Positions 26,170 to 35,386 of a stretch of 55,424 bases of DNA are shown piece by piece (position 1 is the stretch's first letter; each line of letters begins with the position of its first letter). This DNA comes from Acidobacteriota bacterium (GTDB taxonomy: Bacteria > Acidobacteriota > Terriglobia > Terriglobales > Acidobacteriaceae). The position numbers were made by a program, and so were the translations under genes. A model generated the notes under the pieces. The model had not been told where the DNA came from, made no database searches, and saw only the letters and a list, made by a program, of their open reading frames with translations. Location: positions 1 to 55,424 of the forward strand of contig JARLGJ010000025.1 in assembly GCA_031296105.1 (NCBI GenBank), in the 5' to 3' direction.

Positions 26170-26553
26170 ATGGCTTATCCGCCGGAATACAAATACACGA
26201 AAGAGCACGAGTGGCTGTCGGTTGATGGCGCCACCGGCACCATCGGCATTACCGATTTCGCGCAGAATTCGCTGGGCGACATTGTGTTTGTCGAACTGCC
26301 CAAGGTGGGCGCCGAGCTGACGGCCGGCAGCACCTTCGGCACGGTCGAATCGGTGAAGGCCGTCAGCGACCTGTATGCCCCGGTCAGCGGCACGGTGACG
26401 GCGGTAAACGAAGAGCTGGCCACCACGCCGGAGAAGGTCAACAACGATCCCCACGCAGCGTGGATGGTAAGGCTGACGTTGGCTAATCCGGCGGAAGCCG
26501 AAGGCCTGCTCGCCGTGGCCGACTACGAAAAGTTCATCGCCGAAGAACAGTAA
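26170..26553 (+). CDS. gcvH: GcvH, glycine cleavage H-protein
   Basis: GcvH is the lipoyl carrier that shuttles the aminomethyl group between P- and T-proteins and dihydrolipoyl dehydrogenase. At 127 residues it is the usual size. The N-terminus MAYPPEYKYTKEHEWLSVDG and the lipoylation segment GTVESVKAVSDLYAPVSG with Lys63 are diagnostic, as is the later NDPHAAWMVRL. ATG 26170 follows CGGAG; the frame is open upstream to 26146. It lies 55 bases after gcvT. Confidence 0.96.
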   Translation: MAYPPEYKYTKEHEWLSVDGATGTIGITDFAQNSLGDIVFVELPKVGAELTAGSTFGTVESVKAVSDLYAPVSGTVTAVNEELATTPEKVNNDPHAAWMVRLTLANPAEAEGLLAVADYEKFIAEEQ

Positions 26554-26633
26554 TTCCGCCGCTGTGGGCCGGGCTGCCATGAGCGGCCCGGATGCGGCAT
26601 CCTCACGCTGTACAACCCTCCAGGAAGAGAAAA

Positions 26634-27962
26634 ATGCGTTATCTCCCCAAGTCTCCCGATGAGCGCAAGCTGATGCTGGACGCCATAGGAGCCGGCTCGG
26701 TTGACGAGCTGTTCGCGCCCATTCCGGAGCGCTTCCGTTTCACCAGAGACCTGTGTCTTCCGCCGCAGATGGCGGAGAGCGAGATCGTGGACTGGTTCCG
26801 CGCCCGCGCGGCCGAGAACGCCAACGGCCAGCAGATTCTGCTGGGCGCCGGCGCCTACAACCACTACCGCCCACTGGCCATCGATACGCTGATCTCGCGC
26901 GGCGAATGGTTCACCGCCTACACGCCCTACCAGCCGGAGATTGCGCAGGGCACTTTGCAAGCGATCTTCGAGTTCCAGACGATGATCTGCGGGCTGACCG
27001 GCATGGAAGTGGCCAACGCCAGCATGTACGACGGCTCCACCGGCGCGGCCGAGGCGGTGATGATGGCCATGCGCGTGACCGGACGCCACGAGGCGATTCT
27101 GGCGCGCAGCGTGCACCCCGAATACCGCGAGGTGATTGCCACCTACGCCAAATATCAGGGTTTGCCGCTGACCGAGGTGGGCTTCTCAACCAATGGACGG
27201 GTGGACCTGGAAGCGCTGGACAAAGCCGTGACCGACAAGACGGCCTGCGTGCTGATCCAGTCGCCGAATTTCTTTGGCACCATCGAAGACGTGGTGGCCA
27301 TTGCCGACATTGTGCACGCCAAGGGCGCGCTGCTGGTGGTCTCCGTGGCCGAGGCGCTGTCGCTGGCCTTGGTCAAACCTCCGGCGGAGGCCGACATTGT
27401 GGCCCTGGAGGCGCAGTCGTTCGGCGTGCCCCTCAGTTACGGCGGACCGTACGCGGGCGTCATCGCCACGCGCGAAAAATTCATCCGGCAGATTCCCGGA
27501 CGCCTGGCAGGCCAGACCACGGACCGCGACGGCAAGCGCGGCTTTGTGCTGACGCTCTCCACCCGCGAGCAGCACATCCGCCGCGAAAAGGCGACCTCGA
27601 ACATCTGCACCAATCAGGCGCTGGTGGCCTTGATGGTGAACATCTACATGGACGTGTACGGCAAGGTGGGTTTGCGTGAGCTGGCCGAACAGAACCTGGC
27701 GAAAGCCGCCTACGCGCGCAAAACCCTTGGCGCGAAGGCCAAGGTGCTGTTCGAAGGCGCGCCGCGCTTTAATGAATTTGTGATTGAGGGCACGGCCGAC
27801 GCCGAGGCAGTGTTTACGCGGCTCTCCAAGGACAAGAACATCGTCGCCGGACTGCCGCTCAAGCGCTTCTATCCGGAGCTGGGCAACACCAGTTTGTGGT
27901 GCGCCACGGAGTTAACGTCGCGCGAAGCGATTGACACGGCGGCCGAGGAGGTGGCGCGATGA
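26634..27962 (+). CDS. gcvPA: GcvPA, glycine dehydrogenase (decarboxylating) subunit 1
   Basis: This is the non-PLP half of the split P-protein, which decarboxylates glycine together with GcvPB. The 442-residue protein starts [19 protein letters not shown] and has [77 protein letters not shown] and [12 protein letters not shown], as in other split P-proteins. AGGAAGAG precedes ATG 26634. Its stop overlaps the gcvPB start (ATGA), so equal synthesis of the two subunits is expected. Confidence 0.96.
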   Translation: MRYLPKSPDERKLMLDAIGAGSVDELFAPIPERFRFTRDLCLPPQMAESEIVDWFRARAAENANGQQILLGAGAYNHYRPLAIDTLISRGEWFTAYTPYQPEIAQGTLQAIFEFQTMICGLTGMEVANASMYDGSTGAAEAVMMAMRVTGRHEAILARSVHPEYREVIATYAKYQGLPLTEVGFSTNGRVDLEALDKAVTDKTACVLIQSPNFFGTIEDVVAIADIVHAKGALLVVSVAEALSLALVKPPAEADIVALEAQSFGVPLSYGGPYAGVIATREKFIRQIPGRLAGQTTDRDGKRGFVLTLSTREQHIRREKATSNICTNQALVALMVNIYMDVYGKVGLRELAEQNLAKAAYARKTLGAKAKVLFEGAPRFNEFVIEGTADAEAVFTRLSKDKNIVAGLPLKRFYPELGNTSLWCATELTSREAIDTAAEEVAR

Positions 27963-29455
27963 GCACGAAGGACATCAAGAAGGTGAACACGCACCCCTCG
28001 CAGAACGAAGGCCTGATCTTTGAGCACTCGTCGCCGGGCAAGAAGGCCTATCGCCTGCGCCAGCTTGACGTGCCCGCGGTGGACGCCGCCAGCGAACTCG
28101 GCTCGGCACTGCGCACCGAAGCCGCCGCCCTGCCCGAGGTCAGCGAGGTGGAGATCGTCCGCCACTTCACGCGGCTTTCCACATGGAATTACGCAGTGGA
28201 TCATGGCATGTACCCACTTGGCTCCTGCACCATGAAGTACAACCCGCGGGTAAATGAATACGTGGCGCGGCTGGAAAGCATTGCCGGCGCGCATCCCTAC
28301 CAGTCGGAGGCGTCTGCGCAGGGCGCGCTGCGCATCATGAAGACCCTGGCCGATGCGCTGGTGGAGATCTGCGGCATGGACGCCATCACCTTGCAGCCGG
28401 CGGCCGGTGCGCACGGTGAAATGACGGGCATCCTGCTGATGCGCGCCTATCTCGAATCGAAGGGCAATCCGCGCAAGAAGATCCTCATCCCCGACTCGGC
28501 GCACGGCACCAATCCGGCGACGGCCGCCATGGTGGGCTACCAGGTGGAGAACCTGCGCAGCAACGCCAACGGCATGGTCGATCTGGCGGCGCTCGAGGCG
28601 CAGATGAACGAGGACGTGGCGGGCCTGATGCTCACCAATCCCAACACGCTCGGCATCTTCGACGCGCAGATTGGCGAGATCGCGGAGATTCTGCACGCCA
28701 AGGGCGGCCTGCTGTATATGGATGGGGCCAACATGAACGCACTGGTGGCCAAGGCAAGGCCCGGCGACTTTGGCGTGGACATGATGCACCTGAACCTGCA
28801 CAAGACGTTCAGCACACCGCACGGCGGCGGCGGACCGGGATCGGGTCCGGTGGCCTGCAAGGCGCACCTGGAACCTTTCCTGCCCAAGCCGGTCGTCGCC
28901 GAGAACGCCGACGGCTCGCTGCGGCTGGACTACGACCGTCCGCAGTCGGTGGGCCGCGTCCGCGCCTTCTTCGGCAACTTTGGCATGCACGTGCGCGCCC
29001 TGGCCTACATCATGGCCAACGGGCCGGACGGGCTGCGGCAGACCACGGAAGACGCGGTGCTGAACGCCAACTACCTGCGCAAAAAGCTGGAAGGCACCTT
29101 CGACCTGCCCTACGCCACGCCTACGATGCACGAGACGGTCTTCAGCGACAAGCTGCAAAACAAACAGGGCATCAAGACCGGAGATATCGCCAAGCGGCTG
29201 ATCGATTACGGCTTCCATCCCTACACCGTCAGCTTCCCCATGGTGGTGCACGGAGCGATGATGATTGAGCCGACGGAGAGCGAGCCGCTGGAAGAACTCG
29301 ACCTGTTTGTGGACGCGATGAAGGCCATTGCCGCCGAGTGCGAATCAGATCCCGAGCTGGTGAAGAACGCGCCGCACACCACGCGCCTGTCGCGGCTGGA
29401 TGAAACCGCCGCTGCCCGCAAGCCGATCCTGCGCTGGAAGCCGGAACAGAAATAA
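27959..29455 (+). CDS. gcvPB: GcvPB, glycine dehydrogenase (decarboxylating) subunit 2
   Basis: This is the PLP-binding half of the P-protein. The 498-residue length is typical. Motifs are [75 protein letters not shown] and [20 protein letters not shown] with Schiff-base Lys282. It is last in the glycine cleavage series and is followed by a terminator. The dihydrolipoyl dehydrogenase (L-protein) is not in the window, which is usual because it is shared with 2-oxoacid dehydrogenases. Confidence 0.96.
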   Translation: MSTKDIKKVNTHPSQNEGLIFEHSSPGKKAYRLRQLDVPAVDAASELGSALRTEAAALPEVSEVEIVRHFTRLSTWNYAVDHGMYPLGSCTMKYNPRVNEYVARLESIAGAHPYQSEASAQGALRIMKTLADALVEICGMDAITLQPAAGAHGEMTGILLMRAYLESKGNPRKKILIPDSAHGTNPATAAMVGYQVENLRSNANGMVDLAALEAQMNEDVAGLMLTNPNTLGIFDAQIGEIAEILHAKGGLLYMDGANMNALVAKARPGDFGVDMMHLNLHKTFSTPHGGGGPGSGPVACKAHLEPFLPKPVVAENADGSLRLDYDRPQSVGRVRAFFGNFGMHVRALAYIMANGPDGLRQTTEDAVLNANYLRKKLEGTFDLPYATPTMHETVFSDKLQNKQGIKTGDIAKRLIDYGFHPYTVSFPMVVHGAMMIEPTESEPLEELDLFVDAMKAIAAECESDPELVKNAPHTTRLSRLDETAAARKPILRWKPEQK

Positions 29456-29477
29456 GCCACCGCTTCTCCCAAGTCTC

Positions 29478-29512
29478 GCGCCCTATCCTTCCCGGATGGG
29501 GCGCTTTGTTTT
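29478..29512 (+). terminator. Intrinsic terminator after gcvPB
   Basis: An 11-bp stem, GCGCCCTATCC (29478-29488) with GGATGGGGCGC (29494-29504), has one wobble pair and is followed by TTTGTTTT. Confidence 0.8.
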
Positions 29513-29582
29513 GGTGCGGAATCTTCGCCTTCTCTGCATTCCGGCTGGCCTGCGCACGGCGGGTGGTTGTACCCTTACGAGT

Positions 29583-31211
29583 ATGAGACTCGGCAAGTTG
29601 AGCCTGTTGGCGGTGCTGTGCGCCGTACTTCTTTGCGTGCCCGCGGGCGCGCAATCGGTGTTCAAGGCACTCTCCGGAGCGGCGGCGAATGCGGCCCCCA
29701 AACCCACCGACCCTTTGGGCCGCACCTCCCCGCGCGGCACCTTGATGGGCTTTATCGACGCGGCGCAGAAAGGCGACATGGACCGCGCCGTGGAGTATCT
29801 GCAGGTGCCTCGGCAGGAAAGCGAGATCGACTCCACGCGGCTGGTACAGGACCTGAAGTCTCTGCTCGACCACGCCTTCGTGGGACGGCTCGCGGCCATC
29901 ACCGACAATCCGGAGGTGGCCTTCGATCCGCAGCTTGAGCTCAACCATGAGCGCGTTGGCGAGTTCGCGGTGAACGGCGAAGAGCTGCCGCTGCTGGTGG
30001 TTCGCGTGCCGGATGGCAACAATGGCTACCTGTGGCTGATCAGTTGGACGACGCTGAACAAGAGCGCCGAGCTGGCCAACGACGTGCGCTCGCACGAACT
30101 GGAGCGGCACATTCCGCACATCCTGGTGCGGCACTCGATCCTGTCCATTTCGCTGTGGGTGTGGCTGGCCTTTGTGCTGATGATTCCCCTGGCGCTGCTG
30201 GCGGGCGCGGGCGCGGTGTACCTGCTGCGCGCGCCGGCCTGGCTGCTGGCACGCGCCGGCCACTTGCCGCGCGAATCGGAAATCTGGACCAACATTCGCG
30301 GTCCGGTGCTGCTGTTTGCCACCGCCGCTGCGCACGCCATCGGCATGGTGTGGGTCACCGTGCCTCTGCTCTTCCGCGAGTATTACTTCAAGGTGCAAAC
30401 CACGGCGCTGCTTTACGCCGTGGCCTGGCTGCTGTGGGACTTCATCAACGTTTGGACGCGGCGGGTGCGGCGCCGCATGGTGACGCCGGGTGAGCGTGGC
30501 CCGCTGTCCTTGACATTGCTGCTGCACCGCATGTTGAAGGTCGGCATTGTCACCGCGGCAGTGTTCATCATCCTCTACCTGGTGGGCGTAAACCTTTCGG
30601 CGGCGCTGGCCACCCTGGGCATTGGCGGTATCGCGCTGGCCCTGGCCGCGCAGAAGACAATCGAGAACCTGTTCGGCGGCATCAGCATCCTCAGCGACCA
30701 GGTGATCCGCGTGGGCGACCTGTGCCGCGTGGGAGACACGACGGGCACGGTGGAAGACATCGGCCTGCGCTCCACCCGCATCCGCACCTACGAACGAGGA
30801 CTAATCTCGGTGCCCAATGGCGCGCTTTCGGCTACCAACATTGAGAATCTCAGCTCACGCGACAAGATGCGCATCTTCTGCAAGCTCGGACTGCGTTATG
30901 AGACGACGCGCCCGCAACTCGACGCTGTGCTGCGCGAAATCACGGCGATGCTGCACAACCATGCCCGCATCGAGAGTTCTTCCGCCTGGATCCGCCTGTC
31001 GCGGCTGGCCGACAGCGGCATCGAGCTAGAGATGCAAGCATACGTGATGACCCGGGAGTGGGACGATTTTGCCGTGGTGCGCGAGGACGTGCTGCTGAAG
31101 GTGATGGCGCTGATCGAACAGTGCGGCACGGCGCTGGCCTTCCCTTCGCAGACGGTCTATGTAGCCAAGGACTCGCTGCCCGGCGCGACGCCGGAAAAGA
31201 AAGAATCGTAG
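29583..31211 (+). CDS. MscS-family mechanosensitive ion channel
   Basis: This is a probable pressure-gated inner-membrane channel. The 542-residue protein has a signal sequence (MRLGKLSLLAVLCAVLLCVP, cleavage near GAQ) and a periplasmic N-terminal domain to about residue 180. Four or five membrane helices follow, then the MscS core: the pore helix region LATLGIGGIALALAAQKTIE with NLFGGISILSDQVIRVGD, and the beta-domain GTVEDIGLRSTRIRTYERG with ISVPNGALSATNIEN. ATG 29583 is chosen because it begins the signal peptide; the frame is open back to 29400 inside gcvPB. It lies downstream of the gcvPB terminator, so it probably has its own promoter. Confidence 0.92.
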   Translation: MRLGKLSLLAVLCAVLLCVPAGAQSVFKALSGAAANAAPKPTDPLGRTSPRGTLMGFIDAAQKGDMDRAVEYLQVPRQESEIDSTRLVQDLKSLLDHAFVGRLAAITDNPEVAFDPQLELNHERVGEFAVNGEELPLLVVRVPDGNNGYLWLISWTTLNKSAELANDVRSHELERHIPHILVRHSILSISLWVWLAFVLMIPLALLAGAGAVYLLRAPAWLLARAGHLPRESEIWTNIRGPVLLFATAAAHAIGMVWVTVPLLFREYYFKVQTTALLYAVAWLLWDFINVWTRRVRRRMVTPGERGPLSLTLLLHRMLKVGIVTAAVFIILYLVGVNLSAALATLGIGGIALALAAQKTIENLFGGISILSDQVIRVGDLCRVGDTTGTVEDIGLRSTRIRTYERGLISVPNGALSATNIENLSSRDKMRIFCKLGLRYETTRPQLDAVLREITAMLHNHARIESSSAWIRLSRLADSGIELEMQAYVMTREWDDFAVVREDVLLKVMALIEQCGTALAFPSQTVYVAKDSLPGATPEKKES

Positions 31212-31236
31212 CCGGGAGGATTGGAGCCTTTTCTTC

Positions 31237-31276
31237 CCACCCTTATCGCACAACAGAAGAGCGATAAGGGTGGGGC
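31237..31276. repeat. Palindromic repeat, CCCACCCTTATCGC family, copy 2
   Basis: A perfect 14-bp inverted repeat, CCCACCCTTATCGC (31237-31250) with GCGATAAGGGTGGG (31262-31275), has an 11-base loop. It matches the palindrome at 18368-18406. It lies between the convergent stop codons of the MscS gene and the membrane protein gene, with no T-tract. Confidence 0.85.
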
Positions 31277-31319
31277 AACCCCGTACACTCATCCAACGCT
31301 TTTCTATTGAGATCTGAAT

Positions 31320-32768
31320 TTACGATTTGGGACGGACGCGGTAGAGCACCAGGCGCTGGCGCTCGAAGACCTTGTCGGCCACTCCGGCAATGTGCGCCGC
31401 GTAGCGCTGGTCGCCGTAGCTCCAGATGTAGTCGTAGTCATCGGCCAACTGCTCCCAATCGGGTTCCACGTCGTAGCAATGCCCCCAGAAGCCTTCGGAG
31501 AGATACATGGGGGTGTTGATGCGCATCGGCGTCTGTCCGGGAATATCGAAGAGGTAGGGCGAGATTGCTCCGCGGCGGACGACGGCGTGCGCCCAGTAGT
31601 GCACGTAGAAGTAGTCGAGCGGATCGTCGTCCTTGCAGGTGTCCACCAGGGGAAAGAGCGTGGCTCCGGGTTGGATGAGCGCAATGGCTTCGTCCATGGG
31701 CGCGCAGGTTTCGGACTCATATTCAAAGCCGCCCTCCACGTTCGCCACGCGCACCAGGGTGAGCACCACGGCCAGCACGGCGATCCAGCGCGCGCGGCGG
31801 CCCACCTGCGCAACGGCCAGCAGCAGCATCCAGAAGGGCACCACCAAGCGCACGTCGATGTCCGAACTGGTCCCCCATCCGTAAGGCAGCAGCATATAGA
31901 CGCCGAACATTCCGACGAGGACAAACATCCAGCGCCAGTGAATGCGCAGTTCACGGTTGCGCACCAGCGCTACCCCGAGACACAACACGATTCCCCACAT
32001 GAACACGCGGTCCAAGGGATCGCTGTAGAGATGGCCGGGCACGGCGACCAGCATCATGAACTTGTCGGCCAGCGGACGCATCTCCAGGCGCTTGGATTCC
32101 ACGAGGCCGGGGCGTGCCCACAGGAAGAGCAGCGAAGGCGGCGCCAGGAACGCAGACAGTTGCAGCCAGCGGCGCCAGTCCCAGCGCGTCAGCTCATACA
32201 GCACCAGGATGAAGGCCGCGGAGGCGAAGCCAAGAAGGTGCGCGAAGTAGGCCAAAAACGTGGAGAGCACGAACAACGCGGCACGCCAAGGTGTGGGCTG
32301 CTTGCGATACCAGAACCATGTGCCCACCATGAGGAAGCAAAAGCTGACCGAGAGCTGGTAGGCGGTGAATCCCCACAGGAAGAGCGTGCAGTAGGCCAGC
32401 GGACAGGCGAGGAACGCCAGCCGCTCCTGCCCGGGATTCGCCTGATGCAGGAACCACGCCACGCTGAAGGGCAGCAGCACCGTGGCCAACGCCAGCAGCA
32501 GGCGGCCTGCGGCCTCGGCGGGGATGAAGTGCTGCAACACAACGGCCAGCACGTCCCACAGAATGTAGGGATACGGCTTCCAGTCGGCGTGAAAGATTTC
32601 TCCGAAGTGATAGGCGGGATCGTGCAGGTGGGTGAGCACGAAGGTACGCGCCAGGTGATTGGGATAGTCGAGCAGCGGAGGAGTTTGCACCGCATAGAAC
32701 GGCACCGCCAGCGTGCCAGCCAGCAAAACAAACAGTACAGCCCAAACATGGCGGCGCAAAAAAGACAT
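31320..32768 (-). CDS. Multipass membrane protein, possibly GT-C-like
   Basis: The 482-residue protein has an N-terminal signal-anchor, about ten further hydrophobic helices and a soluble C-terminal domain of about 130 residues. The first loop after helix 1, with LLDYPNHLARTFVLTHL and WKPYPYILWDVLAVVL, has the acidic residue and general layout of GT-C-type membrane glycosyltransferases that use polyprenyl-phosphate sugars. No family signature is certain, so glycosyl transfer is only a suggestion. It follows the DUF58 gene by 72 bases on the same strand and may belong to its operon. Confidence 0.7.
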   Translation of the reverse strand: MSFLRRHVWAVLFVLLAGTLAVPFYAVQTPPLLDYPNHLARTFVLTHLHDPAYHFGEIFHADWKPYPYILWDVLAVVLQHFIPAEAAGRLLLALATVLLPFSVAWFLHQANPGQERLAFLACPLAYCTLFLWGFTAYQLSVSFCFLMVGTWFWYRKQPTPWRAALFVLSTFLAYFAHLLGFASAAFILVLYELTRWDWRRWLQLSAFLAPPSLLFLWARPGLVESKRLEMRPLADKFMMLVAVPGHLYSDPLDRVFMWGIVLCLGVALVRNRELRIHWRWMFVLVGMFGVYMLLPYGWGTSSDIDVRLVVPFWMLLLAVAQVGRRARWIAVLAVVLTLVRVANVEGGFEYESETCAPMDEAIALIQPGATLFPLVDTCKDDDPLDYFYVHYWAHAVVRRGAISPYLFDIPGQTPMRINTPMYLSEGFWGHCYDVEPDWEQLADDYDYIWSYGDQRYAAHIAGVADKVFERQRLVLYRVRPKS

Positions 32769-32840
32769 GGATGCGGCGGCTCCGAAGCAATGTTCTTTTG
32801 ACCTTAAATCCCGCGGAGTGCCGCGAGCAAGCCCGGATAC

Positions 32841-34235
32841 TTACTCGCCGGCAAAGAAGACGTAGGAGGATTGCCAGAGCGCGGAGGGAATCTCTCCGCG
32901 GCGGCGCGCGGTGACGATGATGCGGTAGGCGCCGCTGTCGCCAAGCTGACCGAGAAAATCGCCGTCCTGTCGCGGAGCCACCTTGGCGAGATATTCGAGA
33001 AAGCTGTAAATATCGGGCTCGCCGTGGAAGTCAGGGGCGGCAAAGCTGACCTCGGCGTTCTCCTGAAAAAACTGCCAGGCAACGGAAGCGGCGAGGTTCA
33101 CGGCCTTTTCATAACGCACATCGTCCAACGTGCCGGGAGCGGGATTGTCGAAGACAATGGCGACGCGGCGCTCGTCCTCGCGGGTGAACTCACGAACCTT
33201 GAGCTCGCCGCTCTTGGCCGTGGCCTTCCAATCCACGTGTCGCACGCTGTCCTCGGGGGCGTAGTCGCGTATGCGGTAGAGATCGGCGCCGCGGCCGCGC
33301 AACTGCGACTCCATCTCGCCGGCAATCATGGGCAGCACCTGGAGCATCTCGTCCGCCGGCTCCACGGAAGGAAAGACGAGCACCTCGCGCTCCAAACTTA
33401 CGGTGCGGGTTTTGATGAGGAAGGAAAACGGAAAGCGGGTGGAGATGCCGACGCCGCGCTGCGCATACAAGCCCCGCCGCGGAAAGCAGAGGTTTAACTC
33501 GACGGTTTGCCGCTGGCGCGCGGGCAGAAACGGGAAGTACACGCTCTCGTCAAAGACCGGCGGCGCGGTGCGCGGCACGGCAATACGCGCGAACTCCAGG
33601 TCGGGCCAGCGGAAGAGCGGTTTGCGCCCAGTGGAAGGCTTGGGATAGACGAACATGGTGCGCCGCCACTGCCAGCGACCGCGCTCCTTCTTTTCCGCCG
33701 GCGGCACCACGGCCACGGAGAACACGGGCAAAGGCCGGCGATTGTGCAGCAGCACGGCTCCCGCGTAGCTTTGTCCGGCAAAGACGTGATGCGGCAGATG
33801 CAACTCCACATCAAGGCCGTTGATCATGAGCGCCGAGACCACGCCGCTGACCAGCACCGCTCCGAGCATGGCGGCCACCACGATGAATAGAAGATTATTG
33901 CCCGTGTTGAGCGCGGCGATGCCGATGAGCAGGGTCAGCGCGAGATACGCAAGACCTTCACGGGTGACGTCGTAATTGAAGGCGTCGCGCACGCGGCGCG
34001 CCACCACGCGGCGCGTCAGATAAGGGACGGTGGTGACGGCCACCACGCCAGCCAACAGCAGCGAGGACGAGGCAAAGACGGTTGTAGCAAGCACGTCACC
34101 CGCCTCGCGCGAGGCGGTGGAGAGCAGGGCCGCGGCAAAGGCCAGCGTGAGGCCGAAGATGGCCACAAAGAAACGAATCCACGCGCCGCGCTCCACTTGG
34201 CGCAGCACGCCCACAATCTGCATGCGCAGGCCCAT
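32841..34235 (-). CDS. DUF58 domain-containing membrane protein
   Basis: The 464-residue protein has two membrane hairpins near the N-terminus (about residues 20-60 and 95-140). A beta-rich linker follows, then the DUF58 signature: GRGADLYRIRDYAPEDSVRH, VDWKATAKSGELKVREF and EDERRVAIVFDNP. The last part suggests a von Willebrand A-like fold. DUF58 proteins usually occur with MoxR ATPases and transglutaminase-like proteins, but neither is adjacent here. ATG 34235 gives MGLRMQIVGVLRQ; a second ATG lies at 34223. The biochemical function is unknown. Confidence 0.9.
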   Translation of the reverse strand: MGLRMQIVGVLRQVERGAWIRFFVAIFGLTLAFAAALLSTASREAGDVLATTVFASSSLLLAGVVAVTTVPYLTRRVVARRVRDAFNYDVTREGLAYLALTLLIGIAALNTGNNLLFIVVAAMLGAVLVSGVVSALMINGLDVELHLPHHVFAGQSYAGAVLLHNRRPLPVFSVAVVPPAEKKERGRWQWRRTMFVYPKPSTGRKPLFRWPDLEFARIAVPRTAPPVFDESVYFPFLPARQRQTVELNLCFPRRGLYAQRGVGISTRFPFSFLIKTRTVSLEREVLVFPSVEPADEMLQVLPMIAGEMESQLRGRGADLYRIRDYAPEDSVRHVDWKATAKSGELKVREFTREDERRVAIVFDNPAPGTLDDVRYEKAVNLAASVAWQFFQENAEVSFAAPDFHGEPDIYSFLEYLAKVAPRQDGDFLGQLGDSGAYRIIVTARRRGEIPSALWQSSYVFFAGE

Positions 34236-34336
34236 GGCTCATTATGACATCCGGCGCGGCAAAGCAGCGACCGCCCCACGGCAGCCGGTACACGGAAGTG
34301 CTCCTGCCACGGGGCCCGCAATATCCGAGCAGAGAT

Positions 34337-35218
34337 TTACGAATCGAGAAAACGAAGCACGGTGCGATTGAACAGCGGCGGGTCTTCCTCGTAGGTCATG
34401 TGGCCGATGCCGGGAAGCACCACGAGTTCGGCCGAGCGGAAGAACTCGCGCAGCATGAGCGCCGAATGGCAGGCCACGGCCTGATCCGCCTCTCCCCACA
34501 AAAGCAGCGCGGGAATGTGCGCGATGGCGGGCAGCGCATCGCGCAGGCGATGCATGTCCTCGTACCAGGTACGCAGAATCTCCAGCGCGTACTCGTAGGA
34601 GGTTGCGTCGCGCAGGTTGAGGTCGTAGCCCCGGCGGGTTTCCGCCGTCACCTTGGAGGAATCGGCGTAGAGGCGTCCGATGGAGAGATTCAGCATGAGG
34701 GCGTTGTGCATGAGCAAGCGCCGCGCCAGAAAACGCCCCACGGCGGAACGGAAAAATGCGATGCGCAGACGGGAGTTGATCATGAAGGGATGCGCCGGAG
34801 CCACCAGGGCCAGCCGGCGTATCCGCGCGGGTTCGAGTGAGGCGGCCATCATCGCCACGGCGCCGCCATGCGAGGTGCCCAGAATGTCCACCGGCGCGGC
34901 TCCAATGCGGCGAATGAGCGCCAGCACGCGCGAGGCGGCTGCCGCCATCCCGTAGTCCGCATCGCCTGGGACGGGGCGATCGGAGCAGCCTATGCCGAGA
35001 AGATCCACGGCATAGACGTCGCGGTGCAGCGAAAGCTCTTCCAGGTTGAAGCGCCAACTGAAGCTGTAGCCCATCAGTCCGTGGATGAGGACGAGGGGCG
35101 GGCGCGGCGGGGCAAGCGGTTCGCGCGCCGACAGATGCAGGTAGCGCATGCGCGCACCGGTACAGTCGAACCACTGCTCGAACTGCTGAAGGAAACGGGT
35201 TTGTTCCGCCTCAGACAC
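34337..35218 (-). CDS. Alpha/beta-hydrolase fold protein
   Basis: The 293-residue hydrolase has LVLIHGLMGYSFSWRFNLEE (oxyanion HG motif), the nucleophile elbow ILGTSHGGAVAMM (G-x-S-x-G), acid residue LLWGEADQAV and catalytic His in VLPGIGHMTYEEDPP, the complete triad in the usual order. The substrate is unknown; esterases, epoxide hydrolases and C-C hydrolases share this pattern. GTG 35218 is chosen because GAGGG lies six bases before it; TTG 35230 extends the frame by four codons. It is upstream of the DUF58 gene on the same strand, separated by about 100 bases. Confidence 0.86.
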   Translation of the reverse strand: MSEAEQTRFLQQFEQWFDCTGARMRYLHLSAREPLAPPRPPLVLIHGLMGYSFSWRFNLEELSLHRDVYAVDLLGIGCSDRPVPGDADYGMAAAASRVLALIRRIGAAPVDILGTSHGGAVAMMAASLEPARIRRLALVAPAHPFMINSRLRIAFFRSAVGRFLARRLLMHNALMLNLSIGRLYADSSKVTAETRRGYDLNLRDATSYEYALEILRTWYEDMHRLRDALPAIAHIPALLLWGEADQAVACHSALMLREFFRSAELVVLPGIGHMTYEEDPPLFNRTVLRFLDS

Positions 35219-35315
35219 GCGCGCCCTCAACGTATACGGAATACAGAAAAGCTAACGCATCGTGGCTGGAAGCACAATCCCCGAGGTTCCGATTATTCAT
35301 AGGCGGGTACCTTTT

Positions 35316-35349
35316 CTTGGAGACTGGATGTATATACAAACGATATAAT
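35316..35349 (+). promoter_or_regulatory. Possible sigma-70 -10 element before the kinase gene
   Basis: A perfect TATAAT lies at 35344-35349, about 38 bases before ATG 35387, but no good -35 is found at the right spacing. It sits inside an inverted repeat CTTGGA (35316-35321)/TCCAAG (35352-35357), which could be a regulator site. This would be an alternative to the sigma-54 promoter at 35403. Confidence 0.35.
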
Positions 35350-35386
35350 CTTCCAAGGACTTTAATTTCTAAGAGTTGCGGAATCT

